A program made the translations under genes and the position numbers. This document shows positions 20,913-29,266 of a DNA stretch of 64,000 bases, piece after piece (within the stretch, counting starts at the first letter, position 1; every line of letters begins with the position of its first letter). Below the pieces are notes generated by a model, which saw nothing but the letters and a program-made list of their open reading frames with translations, did no database searches and was not told the origin of the DNA. Where the stretch lies: assembly GCA_020851035.1 (NCBI GenBank), contig JADZDM010000023.1:1-64000 (forward strand). Reading direction: 5' to 3'. The DNA comes from Gemmatimonadaceae bacterium (GTDB lineage: Bacteria > Gemmatimonadota > Gemmatimonadetes > Gemmatimonadales > Gemmatimonadaceae).

Positions 20913-21147
20913 CGTGGTGTGTGAGCTGCGGGAAGTGGGGGGTGCACCGCGCGCATCACGCGGATGCAGCGAGAATGCCGGGCGACACTGCCGGGAGCAA
21001 GCCCGCCGCGCAGCATCGGCACATCCGCCCGACCTGGCGGCGGCCGGTGCCGGGGGTGGCTGTCCGCGGCATGTGCACGGCGTCGGCCACCTCCGGAGCC
21101 CCGCTCCGTTTCCGTCGCCGACCGGGGCCGTTAGCCTTCGCCCCACG

Positions 21148-21885
21148 ATGTCGTCACTCACACAGGTTCCCGGGGCAAGGCCCGCTGTCGTCCTGCTCAG
21201 TGGTGGGCTGGATTCCACCACCGTGCTCGCGCATGCTATCGCCGAGGGCTGGTCGGCGCACGCGCTGACGTTCCGGTACGGCCAGCGCCACCAGCACGAG
21301 ATCGCCGCCGCCCAGCGCATCGCCACCCAGCTCGGCGCCAGCGGCCATGCGATCCTCGACATCGACCTGCGGGGCTTCGGCGGGTCGGCGCTCACCGATG
21401 CCAGCATCGCGGTGCCGAAGGACCGCAGCGCCGACGACCTCACGCACGGCATCCCGGTCACGTACGTGCCGGCGCGCAACACGATCTTCCTCTCGTTCGC
21501 GCTGGCGTACGCCGAGGTGCTGGGCGCGAGCGACATCTTCATCGGGGTGAACGCGCTGGATTACAGCGGCTATCCCGACTGCCGGCCCGAGTTCATCAGC
21601 GCCTTCGAGGTGCTCGCGAACCTCGCCACGGCAGCGGCGGTGGAAGGGCGCACGAAGGTGGTGATCCGTGCACCGCTGCAGCAGATGACGAAGCGGCAGA
21701 TCGTGGAGTTCGGCACGCGGCTCGGCGTGGACTACGGCCGCACGATCAGCTGCTACGACCCCAGCGACGACGGGGCCGCGTGCGGGCACTGCGACGCCTG
21801 CCAGCTGCGGCACAAGGGCTTTCGCGAGGCCGGCATCGCCGATCCCACGCGGTACGCCAGCCAACCGCTGGAGCCGCACGGATGA
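21148..21885 (+). CDS. queC: 7-cyano-7-deazaguanine synthase
   Basis: Converts 7-carboxy-7-deazaguanine to preQ0 with ATP and ammonia, a step of queuosine biosynthesis; 245 aa, cytoplasmic. The PP-loop SGGLDST (18-24) and the C-terminal zinc site (Cys202, then CGHCDAC giving Cys212, Cys215, Cys218) are present, as is [14 protein letters not shown]. The ATG at 21148 is preferred: upstream codons in the open frame do not resemble the family. A TAGCCT hexamer lies 11 nt before it. I saw no preQ1 riboswitch pattern in the 235-bp leader. First gene of queC-queE-queD. Confidence 0.97.
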   Translation: MSSLTQVPGARPAVVLLSGGLDSTTVLAHAIAEGWSAHALTFRYGQRHQHEIAAAQRIATQLGASGHAILDIDLRGFGGSALTDASIAVPKDRSADDLTHGIPVTYVPARNTIFLSFALAYAEVLGASDIFIGVNALDYSGYPDCRPEFISAFEVLANLATAAAVEGRTKVVIRAPLQQMTKRQIVEFGTRLGVDYGRTISCYDPSDDGAACGHCDACQLRHKGFREAGIADPTRYASQPLEPHG

Positions 21886-22526
21886 CGTATGCAGTGAAGG
21901 AGTGCTTCTACACCCTGCAGGGTGAGGGGCTGCAGAGCGGGCGGCCGGCGGTGTTCCTGCGCTTCGCCGGCTGCAACCTGTGGACCGGTCGCGAGGCGGA
22001 TCGCGCGACGGCCGTCTGCCGTTTCTGCGACACCGACTTCGTGGGCATCGGTCCCGATGGCGGCAAGTTCACCGACGCTGCATCGCTGGCGGCGCATGTG
22101 GATGCGCGCTGGCCCGCCGCTGCGTCGCCGCGGGCACGGAAGCTGGTGGTGTGCACCGGCGGTGAACCGCTGCTGCAGCTGGATGAGCCCGCGATCGACG
22201 CGCTGCACGCGCGTGGCTTCGAGGTGGCGGTGGAGACCAACGGTACGCAGCCCGCGCCGCGCGGGCTCGATCACATCTGCGTGAGCCCGAAGGCGAATGC
22301 GCCGCTGGTGCTGCGCGCGGGCACGGAGCTCAAGCTCGTGTACCCGCAGGTGGAGCCCGGCGCACAGCCCGAGCGGTTCGCGGACCTCGATTTCGCGCAC
22401 TTCTTCCTGCAGCCGATGGATGGCCCCGACGCGGCCGCGAACGTGCGCGCGGCGCTGGCCTACTGTCTCGCGAACCCGCAATGGCGGCTGAGCCTGCAGG
22501 TGCACAAATGGCTGGAGATCCGATGA
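21882..22526 (+). CDS. queE: 7-carboxy-7-deazaguanine synthase (radical SAM)
   Basis: Radical SAM enzyme, 214 aa, turning 6-carboxy-tetrahydropterin into 7-carboxy-7-deazaguanine. The cluster ligands are Cys31, Cys46 and Cys49, a CX14CX2C arrangement rather than the usual CX3CX2C; this longer spacing is known in a subset of QueE proteins. The N-terminal [21 protein letters not shown], the CTGGEPLLQ segment and VETNGTQP fit the family. The ATG overlaps the queC stop as ATGA, so the genes are translationally coupled. Confidence 0.97.
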   Translation: MTYAVKECFYTLQGEGLQSGRPAVFLRFAGCNLWTGREADRATAVCRFCDTDFVGIGPDGGKFTDAASLAAHVDARWPAAASPRARKLVVCTGGEPLLQLDEPAIDALHARGFEVAVETNGTQPAPRGLDHICVSPKANAPLVLRAGTELKLVYPQVEPGAQPERFADLDFAHFFLQPMDGPDAAANVRAALAYCLANPQWRLSLQVHKWLEIR

Positions 22527-22912
22527 GCACAACGGGGGATGGCGGTGGTCACATCGTCGAGCTGCACCGCGACGTGACGTTCGAGGCAGCCCACTGGCTG
22601 CCGAACGTGCCACCTGGCCACAAGTGCCGGCGGCTGCATGGGCACTCGTTCCGCATCCGCATCGTGGTGCGCGGCCCGGTGGATCCGCACGCCGGCTGGC
22701 TGATGGACTTCGGCGAGCTCAAGGCGGCCTGGGCCCCCCTCGATGCGCGACTGGATCACTACTGCCTGAACGAGATCGACGGGCTCGAGAACCCGACCAG
22801 CGAGGTGCTCGCACGCTGGATCTGGGACCGGCTGCGCGGCGCGTTGCCGCAGTTGAGCGAGGTGCAGGTGCACGAGACCTGCACGTCGGGGTGCACGTAC
22901 CGGGGGGAGTGA
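22523..22912 (+). CDS. queD: 6-carboxy-5,6,7,8-tetrahydropterin synthase
   Basis: Converts 7,8-dihydroneopterin triphosphate to 6-carboxy-tetrahydropterin, the first committed step to 7-deazaguanines; 129 aa. Zinc-binding histidines (His24 in FEAAHW, His39 and His41 in LHGHSF), catalytic Cys35 in HKCRRL and the LDHYCLN and [10 protein letters not shown] segments are visible. It starts with an ATGA overlap on the queE stop. GTP cyclohydrolase (folE) and queF are not in the window. The operon is followed by a repeat array. Confidence 0.96.
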   Translation: MSTTGDGGGHIVELHRDVTFEAAHWLPNVPPGHKCRRLHGHSFRIRIVVRGPVDPHAGWLMDFGELKAAWAPLDARLDHYCLNEIDGLENPTSEVLARWIWDRLRGALPQLSEVQVHETCTSGCTYRGE

Positions 22913-22928
22913 CCCCGCGCCCGTTCAA

Positions 22929-23034
22929 GGGGACGGGGATCTTGAACTCGAGGGGACGGGGATCTTGAACTCGAGGGGACGGGGATCTTGAACTCGAGGG
23001 GACGGGGATCTTGAACTCGAGGGGACGGGGATCT
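22929..23034. repeat. Tandem array of a 23-nt REP-like unit (five copies)
   Basis: Units begin at 22929, 22952, 22975, 22998 and 23021 (last one incomplete). Each carries the octamer GGGGACGG, pentamer GGATC and TTGAA, and the first is preceded by TTCAA. The copies are identical over their shared length, implying recent expansion. The array sits between queD and the next lipoprotein gene; the same unit forms a 50-nt hairpin at 25654-25703. Confidence 0.9.
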
Positions 23035-23156
23035 CGCCCCCTTTCCTCCGCCCTCCGTGAGCCCGGCCACCGGGTTCTGTCGCGCTCTGGATGTGGCACC
23101 CCACGGCCGTCTGCCGTGCGGGTGCAGCCACACCCACACGACCGACAGGAGCCCGG

Positions 23157-24983
23157 ATGTTCCGCCACCCGCTTCGACGTGCCGCAGCCACGCTGCTGGT
23201 CCTGACCCACACGGCCTGCAGCGGCGGTGGTGACGGACCCACCACCCCGCCCGCGACCCCGACTGCGACGCTCTCCGTCACGTCGCCGACCAGCAGCATC
23301 GTCGCCGGCGCGACTGCCGCCGTGGGCGTCACGCTCGTGCGCGGCGGCGGGTTCACGGGTCCCGTCACGGTCACTGCCGCCAGCCTGCCGACCGGCGTCA
23401 CGTCGAGCGCCGAGACGATCGCCGCCGGCGCGACGTCGGCCACCCTCACGCTCACCGCCGCCCCCAGCGCGCCTGCCGCCACCAGCGTCGCGGTCACCGT
23501 CACCGGCAGTGCCTCGGGCGTGAGCATCACGCCGCGCCCGCTGGCGCTCAGCGTCACGGGCGGGAACGGCGCTGTCATTGCCCTCGCCACCGCCGCGGGA
23601 AGCATCGAGGCCGGCACAGCGGGAAGCATCATCGTCACCCTCACGCGTACCGGCACGTTCAACGGTACGGTCAACGTCTCGGTGACCGGACTTCCCGCCG
23701 GCGTCACCGCGGCGAGCCAGTCCCTCGCCCCAGGCGTGACGAGCGATACCATCCCGCTGAGCACCACCCTCGCCGCCGCCGCAGCCACGACCACGCTCAC
23801 CGTCGCCGCCACAGGCTCCGGCATCACGATCGCGCCGCAGACCTACGCCCTGACCACCACGCATGGCCCGATCGCGCAGCTCGGCAACGACATGACCAGC
23901 ACCGACGGGCAGTACGGCTCGACCATGGCACTCAATGCCGACGGCACCCGGATCGTGGTCGGGGCCTACACCTCCACCAACGGCACCACACGCGTCTACG
24001 AACGCACCGGCACCACCTGGACGCAGATGGGCACTGACATCATCGGTGAAGCGGCCGGCGATCGCGCCGGTGTCAGCGTGGCCATCAATGCCGCCGGCAC
24101 GCGGATCGCCGTCGGCGCCTATCTCAACGACGACGCCGGCTCGGCCGCCGGGCAGGTCCGGGTCTACGACTTCGTTGGCGGGGCGTGGACGCAGGTGGGT
24201 GCCGACATCGACGGCGGAAGCACCAACTGGGGCTTCGGCTGGAGCGTCGCGCTCAGCGGCAGCGGCTCCCGGCTGGTGGCGTCCGCAACCAGCGTCGGCG
24301 GCGTCGGCGGCTGGGTCACGGTCTACGACCTGGTCGGCAGCACGTGGACCCAGGTTGGCGCGACGCTGAATGCGAACAACGAGTTCGGCGATCGCGTGGA
24401 CATCTCGAGCGACGGTACCACCATCGCGGCGGCGGAACCGTCTGCCGCGGGATCCTCGCGTGCGGGCACGGTCCACGTGTACCGGCTCGTCGGCTCCACC
24501 TGGACGCAGCTCGGCAACACGCTGCAGGGCGAGCAGATCGGCGACGCGTTTGGTGCAGGCCTCGCATTGACCGCCACCGGTTCGCGGATCGTCGTCGGCG
24601 CGCCGCAGGACACGGAGGGTGGGACGAGCGGTGGCGGCGGAGCCGCGGGCAAGCTCCGCATCTTCGACCTGATCGGGTCCACCTGGACGCAGGTCGGCGG
24701 CGACATTCTCGGCTCGACTGGGCTGAACGGCGACGGCTTCGGCGAGCAGGCCGGCATTTCCGATGACGGCACCCGGGTAGCCGCCAACGGCGCGAGCCAG
24801 AGCGTGGCGCGGGTGTACACGCTCACCACCGGCGCATGGACGCAGACCGGACCCACCATCACCAGCTACGGTACCGCGGTGCGCTCGGAAGGCCTCGCCG
24901 TCTCCGCCGACGGTCGGTCCGTTTCGGTCGGCTACGTGAACGGGGCTCCGCGCATTGCCCGGGTGTTCCGCATCACGCCGTAG
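23157..24983 (+). CDS. Large lipoprotein: Ig-like domains plus FG-GAP-like beta-propeller
   Basis: Predicted surface or periplasmic lipoprotein of 608 aa: signal peptide ending HTAC (Cys21), then a Pro/Thr linker. Two Ig-like repeats follow (about 40-140 and 143-233; each has a GxFxGxVxVxxxxLPxGVT motif), then a propeller-like region (about 240-608) of repeated blades with a WTQVG strand, D-rich turn and G-x-R(I/L)-(V/A)-VGA. Such blades usually mediate binding or adhesion. Start ATG 23157 has AGGAG 6 nt upstream. No enzymatic motif is visible; ligand unknown. Confidence 0.85.
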   Translation: MFRHPLRRAAATLLVLTHTACSGGGDGPTTPPATPTATLSVTSPTSSIVAGATAAVGVTLVRGGGFTGPVTVTAASLPTGVTSSAETIAAGATSATLTLTAAPSAPAATSVAVTVTGSASGVSITPRPLALSVTGGNGAVIALATAAGSIEAGTAGSIIVTLTRTGTFNGTVNVSVTGLPAGVTAASQSLAPGVTSDTIPLSTTLAAAAATTTLTVAATGSGITIAPQTYALTTTHGPIAQLGNDMTSTDGQYGSTMALNADGTRIVVGAYTSTNGTTRVYERTGTTWTQMGTDIIGEAAGDRAGVSVAINAAGTRIAVGAYLNDDAGSAAGQVRVYDFVGGAWTQVGADIDGGSTNWGFGWSVALSGSGSRLVASATSVGGVGGWVTVYDLVGSTWTQVGATLNANNEFGDRVDISSDGTTIAAAEPSAAGSSRAGTVHVYRLVGSTWTQLGNTLQGEQIGDAFGAGLALTATGSRIVVGAPQDTEGGTSGGGGAAGKLRIFDLIGSTWTQVGGDILGSTGLNGDGFGEQAGISDDGTRVAANGASQSVARVYTLTTGAWTQTGPTITSYGTAVRSEGLAVSADGRSVSVGYVNGAPRIARVFRITP

Positions 24984-25215
24984 CAGTGCCGCAGTGTTGT
25001 GGACGACGTTGATCGGGAGCGACCGGGTCACGTCGTGTTCCAGGACGGGCGAGGGGCCGGGACACGTGATCTTCGGATCGGGCGTCCCGGCCTTTCGACC
25101 GTGCGGCACCACGATGAGCCTCGTCGTCGCGATCCGACGCACTCAGGGTGTGGCACGGCGGGTCGTGTGACGGCCCGGGACATCCACACTCACACTGCGC
25201 AATGGAGCATGCATC

Positions 25216-25635
25216 ATGCGACACACATTTTCACGCCTCGTGACCACCACGGTCCTCCTGCTGTCGCTTGGCGCCTGCGGCACCGGTTCGACCGAGCCCG
25301 ACGACGATTCGACGCCCGGCGCCGCGAGCCTGGCACTCGGCAAGGAGGGCAAGGCATCGGTCGCGATCGGCGGCACCACAACCGTCCCCGTCAGCGTCGA
25401 CCGATCGGGCGGCTTCACCGGTGCCATCACGATCGCGTTCACCGGCCTGCCGACTGGCGTGACGGCATCGAACCTGACCATCCCCAGCGGGCAGGGCTCG
25501 GCAAGTGTGTTGCTGACGGCCGCTGCCAGCGCGCCACGCACGCCAGTTGCGGTGAGCGTTGGTGTCACCGGTACCGGTGCCGGAATCGCGACGACGGGAC
25601 AGGTGTTCCTGACGCTGTCGGTCCGCAATCCATAG
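25216..25635 (+). CDS. Small lipoprotein with a single Ig-like domain
   Basis: Predicted lipoprotein of 139 aa, lipobox LLSLGAC (Cys21), followed by an acidic linker and one Ig-like domain. The domain is clearly related to the two in the preceding lipoprotein (SGGFTGAITIAFTGLPTGVT compared with GGFTGPVTVTAASLPTGVT). It therefore looks like a stand-alone copy of that module. It is followed after 18 nt by the long inverted repeat that separates it from the kinase gene. Function unknown. Confidence 0.8.
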   Translation: MRHTFSRLVTTTVLLLSLGACGTGSTEPDDDSTPGAASLALGKEGKASVAIGGTTTVPVSVDRSGGFTGAITIAFTGLPTGVTASNLTIPSGQGSASVLLTAAASAPRTPVAVSVGVTGTGAGIATTGQVFLTLSVRNP

Positions 25636-25653
25636 CGGCCCGCGTTCAAGTGC

Positions 25654-25703
25654 GTTCAAGGGGACGGGGATCTTGAATCTTCAAGATCCCCGTCCCCTTG
25701 AAC
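25654..25703. terminator. Perfect 24-bp inverted repeat between convergent genes
   Basis: Two 24-nt arms (25654-25677 and 25680-25703) are exact reverse complements with a 2-nt spacer. The left arm is one complete 23-nt repeat unit (TTCAA, GGGGACGG, GGATC, TTGAA) with one extra base. A very stable hairpin in either RNA, placed between convergent genes, so it probably serves as a bidirectional terminator. Confidence 0.7.
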
Positions 25704-25713
25704 GGTTCGCGCG

Positions 25714-28266
25714 TCAGCCCTGCGTCGGTGCGGCGATCTTCGCCTGCCACGCGGTGGCCTCGGCGGGCTTCCCCCAGCGCTGGTACAGCGTCACGAGTCG
25801 GGTGCGGGCAAGCTGCGTCTGCTCGTTCTCCTCGCCGCGGCCTTCGCGCAGCGCCTTCTCTGCACCGAGAAGCAACGACTCCGCTTCTGCGAACGACCCG
25901 CCGGCCGTGAGCACCTCACCGAGCGACGCGTCGGCTGCTGCCTGCAACCAATGGTCGACCGGAAGGCTGCGTCGGCGCATCCCACGCGCGTCGCGAATCA
26001 ACGCGATTCCCGCCTTCGTCGAGTCGAGCTGGGCAAGGGCGCGTCCGAGATAGATCATCGCGCTCTGCAATGGAAGATTCGTGTCTTCCAGCGGCTTGCC
26101 GCGCAGCGCCACCACCTCACGCGCCACCGTCGCCGCGTCTCGGTACCGCTTCATCTGCAGCAGCAGTTCGGAATAGTTCGCCGCCGTGGTGGCATAGCTC
26201 ACGTGCTCCGGCCCGAGGATGCGGCGCTTCACATCCATTGCCGCCCTGAAGGTCGCCGCTGCCTCGTCCAGCCGGCCAAGCGCCTCCAGTGCCCCCGCCC
26301 GCACCGACAGTGCATTGGCCATGACAGGATGGTCGTTGCCGTGGGCGCGACGCGCCGCCTCGATGCCCTTCAGCGAAAACGTGTCGGCCGCTGCAAGCTG
26401 GCCGGCAGCACCCGACACCACCGCCAGGTTGATGTACGTTGGCGCATTCGAGGAATCGTCGGTGGCGAAGAACTGCTCCGACAGCGCCAGCGACTTGCGG
26501 AACTGCACCACGGCTTCCGGCACACGCCCCAGCATGTACAGCAGGCGCCCGCGGTTCTCGAGGGCGGTGGACTCCTCCCGCCGGTCCACGTGCGGATAGC
26601 GCGTGTAGAGCCATTCGGCGAGCTGCAGCAGCGAGTCGGACTTCGCGAGATCGCCGCGCGTCTCCTCCACCAGCGCGAGCTTGGAGTAGGTGATCGCAGT
26701 GAGGTAGTCTCCCGCCGGTGCATGGCGCTTCCGGGCGGCAAGGTCGAGCTGGAATTGTCGCTCGGCGACGTCCACCTCACCCAGGGCGAGGTACGCGTTC
26801 CCCATCACCGCACGGATCTCCGCCTCGAGTTCCGGCTCGACGCGCATCGAATCGGCGCGCAGCGACGCGGAGTCGAGGACCGTGCGCATCGTCACGTCCT
26901 TGCCAAACGACTCCGGATTCGACGAGTTCAGCATCGTCATCAGGAAGTTTGTCACTTCCTCGGCCCGACTCTGCGCGCCGATCGCCTGCACGCGCGCGGT
27001 GTCGGCGCGGCGCGCCTGCACCATCGCGGCCGCCGTGCCGCCGACCAACGACGCGCACGCGATGACCGCCGCCGCGGTCTCGAGCTTGCGCCGCCGCACG
27101 AACTTGCCGATGCGATAGCCGGCGCTGTCGGGACGCGCCTGCACCGGTTGCTGCGCCAGGTGCTGCGTGACGTCGCGCGCCAGTGCGCCCACCGACACGT
27201 ACCGGCGCGACGGCTCCTTGCGCAGCGCCATCAGCACGATGGCATCCAGGTCACCCTCGATCCGCTGTCGTGCGCGCGCCGCGTTCCGCTCGCCCAGCAC
27301 CCGGTGACGATCCGGCGACAGCACCGCACCCGGACGCGGTGCCTGCTGCTCACCGACGATACGCTCGATCTCGACCATCGACTTGCCCTGCAGGTCGAAC
27401 GGGCGCTGCCCCACGAGCAACTCGAACAGCACCACCCCCAGTGCGTACACGTCCGACGTGGTGTCCACCGCAGACCCGCGCACCTGCTCCGGCGACGCAT
27501 ACTCCGGCGTGAACGCACGCTGCCCGACCTGCGTCGCCGTCTCGGCCAGGCCGAGATCGTCACGCATCAGCTTCGCGATGCCGAAATCCAGCAGCTTCAC
27601 CGTGCCGTCGGTGGTCACGAGGATGTTGCCCGGCTTCAGGTCGCGATGCACCACCAGCTTCTGGTGCGCAGCACTGACCGCCGAGCAGACCTGCAGGAAG
27701 AGGGCCAGCCTGGCCGGGACGTCGAGCGAACGCGCATCACACCACAGGGTGATCGGTTCACCATCGATGTGCTCCATCACGAAGTACGGCAAGCCGTCCG
27801 GTGTCACGCCTCCGTCCAGCAGTGTCGCGATGTTCGGGTGCTGGAGGCTGGCCAGGATCTGCCGCTCGGCGCGGAAGCGGCGGATCGCGACCGCACTCTC
27901 GGCGCTCCGGCGCAGGAACTTCACCGCCACCCGTGCGCGGTACTGGTCATCCGCGCGCACGGCGGAGTGCACCGTGCCCATGCCGCCGGACCCGATGTGT
28001 GCGCCGATCTCGTACGCACCCAGGCGCGCGCCGACGTAGCGTTCGGCCAGGTCCCGCTCGCCGCGCACCGGACTGGCGAAAGCCGAGTCGCTCAGGGCGT
28101 GTGCCTCCAGCAAGGCGCGCAACTCGGACTCCAGGATCGGATCGTGCGACGCACTCAGCGAGATGAACTCGTCGCGCGAGTCCGCCGGGATGCCCAGCGC
28201 GGCATCGAACAGCGACTCGAGCAACGCGAGCCTGGCGGCTGACAGTGGCAACGCACCCACGATCAC
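25714..28266 (-). CDS. Transmembrane serine/threonine protein kinase with TPR sensor region
   Basis: Hanks-type kinase, 850 aa. An ~85-residue N-terminal extension precedes the kinase domain (about 85-365): glycine loop IGSGGMGTVH (91-100), Lys116 in VAVKFL, catalytic HRDLKPGN (Asp209), DFG (227-229) and the APE-equivalent TPEYASPEQ. A basic linker and one membrane helix (about 392-412) follow, then a C-terminal TPR array of more than 350 residues, presumably outside the membrane. The GTG start overlaps the sigma-factor stop (GTGA). This ECF sigma-kinase pairing is common in Gemmatimonadota and Planctomycetota; the kinase probably modifies or senses with the sigma factor. Confidence 0.95.
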   Translation of the reverse strand: MIVGALPLSAARLALLESLFDAALGIPADSRDEFISLSASHDPILESELRALLEAHALSDSAFASPVRGERDLAERYVGARLGAYEIGAHIGSGGMGTVHSAVRADDQYRARVAVKFLRRSAESAVAIRRFRAERQILASLQHPNIATLLDGGVTPDGLPYFVMEHIDGEPITLWCDARSLDVPARLALFLQVCSAVSAAHQKLVVHRDLKPGNILVTTDGTVKLLDFGIAKLMRDDLGLAETATQVGQRAFTPEYASPEQVRGSAVDTTSDVYALGVVLFELLVGQRPFDLQGKSMVEIERIVGEQQAPRPGAVLSPDRHRVLGERNAARARQRIEGDLDAIVLMALRKEPSRRYVSVGALARDVTQHLAQQPVQARPDSAGYRIGKFVRRRKLETAAAVIACASLVGGTAAAMVQARRADTARVQAIGAQSRAEEVTNFLMTMLNSSNPESFGKDVTMRTVLDSASLRADSMRVEPELEAEIRAVMGNAYLALGEVDVAERQFQLDLAARKRHAPAGDYLTAITYSKLALVEETRGDLAKSDSLLQLAEWLYTRYPHVDRREESTALENRGRLLYMLGRVPEAVVQFRKSLALSEQFFATDDSSNAPTYINLAVVSGAAGQLAAADTFSLKGIEAARRAHGNDHPVMANALSVRAGALEALGRLDEAAATFRAAMDVKRRILGPEHVSYATTAANYSELLLQMKRYRDAATVAREVVALRGKPLEDTNLPLQSAMIYLGRALAQLDSTKAGIALIRDARGMRRRSLPVDHWLQAAADASLGEVLTAGGSFAEAESLLLGAEKALREGRGEENEQTQLARTRLVTLYQRWGKPAEATAWQAKIAAPTQG

Positions 28267-28829
28267 GCCGCCTTGAGTGTCTTGAGCAGGAACGCACGCG
28301 CGAAGGTCCAGTCACGCTTCACCGTGGCGGGTGAGATGGCCAGCGCGTGCGCTGTCTCGTCCACGTCGAGACCGCCGAAGAACCGCAGCTCGACGACCTT
28401 CGCCTGCCGCGGCGCAAGCCGGTCAAGCTCCTGCAGCGCGTCATCGAGGGCGATCAGGTCCAGCGAGCGCTCCGGCATCTCCGCCACGCGTTCATCGAGC
28501 GTCACGCGCAGCCCATGATCGCGCTTGACGCGATGCCGGTGCCGTGCGTGGTCGACCAGGATGCGGCGGATCGTCTGCGCGGCGATGGCGAAGAACTGTG
28601 CCCGGCTCTCCCACGTCACGCGGCGCTCGCCAAGCAGCCGCATGAGCGCCTCGTCCACGAGCTCGGTGGGCTGCAGCGTGTGCCCCTCCATCTCCCGGCG
28701 CATCGCCCGTTCCGCGATCCGGTGCAGCACGTCCATCACGATCGGGATGAGCCGGTCGGCGGCCCCCGGTACGCCGGCGCTGATCTCGCCCAGCAGGAGG
28801 GTCACGTCCGGCGCGTTGGCGTCTGGCAT
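28263..28829 (-). CDS. ECF-type RNA polymerase sigma factor
   Basis: 188-aa extracytoplasmic-function sigma factor. Region 2 spans about 15-95 (LQPTELVDEALMRLL, FFAIAAQTIRRILVDHAR) and region 4 about 120-185 (LDRLAPRQAKVVELRFFGGLD, then helix-turn-helix SPATVKRDWTFARAFL). The pattern is that of the ECF_sigma_factor family often found with Ser/Thr kinases. No anti-sigma factor gene is adjacent; the kinase gene overlaps its stop and is the likely regulator. Confidence 0.94.
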   Translation of the reverse strand: MPDANAPDVTLLLGEISAGVPGAADRLIPIVMDVLHRIAERAMRREMEGHTLQPTELVDEALMRLLGERRVTWESRAQFFAIAAQTIRRILVDHARHRHRVKRDHGLRVTLDERVAEMPERSLDLIALDDALQELDRLAPRQAKVVELRFFGGLDVDETAHALAISPATVKRDWTFARAFLLKTLKAA

Positions 28830-29266
28830 GCGGGAGGGCGGTACAGTGGGTCAGGCGAGGCCAATGTCCGGTGAAGCAAGGGAACCGGGCACCCCGGAGT
28901 AATTACACGCGATTCATCCTGCTGCCAACTGCGCCGGTGCGCACGCGGATGATGATGCCGTCACGCGAGGGCGCGTCCGGCGCCTGTCGTGATGCATCTT
29001 GCGCCACCGCAAGAGCTTACGCCACTCGCCGGGCGCTGGTCCACGCACCAAAGGGGTCTGCGCACCAAAGGGGTCTGAGTCAGCGACCTCCGTCTGACTC
29101 TGAGTCAATTGCCGCACGATGACTCAGAGTCGTTCGCGAGAGTCGTTCGCGAGCGCGGCCCAGCCCGCCTCACGCGCCACACGCATACCCACCCAGCCAC
29201 CGCGCGCACATCATTCCCGTGGCGCCCCGCACCGGGTCGCTGCCGCCCACCCGCCGGAGACTCCCC
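28830..29266. repeat. Divergent intergenic region with short direct and inverted repeats
   Basis: 437 bp with no gene. Features: a 16-nt direct repeat (GCACC, AAAGGGG, TCTG) at 29045-29060 and 29062-29077; a 12-bp inverted repeat, GACTCTGAGTCA at 29096-29107 and its complement at 29120-29131; and a 13-nt-period duplication (GAGTCGTTCGC) at 29127 and 29140. The GACTC[A/T]GAGTC core also occurs upstream of acnA. Promoters for the sigma factor and the peptidase must also lie here. Confidence 0.6.

Noticed and set aside
20913-21147. preQ1 riboswitch upstream of queC
   Set aside because: No recognisable P1 stem with A-rich tail or known preQ1 consensus could be found by eye.
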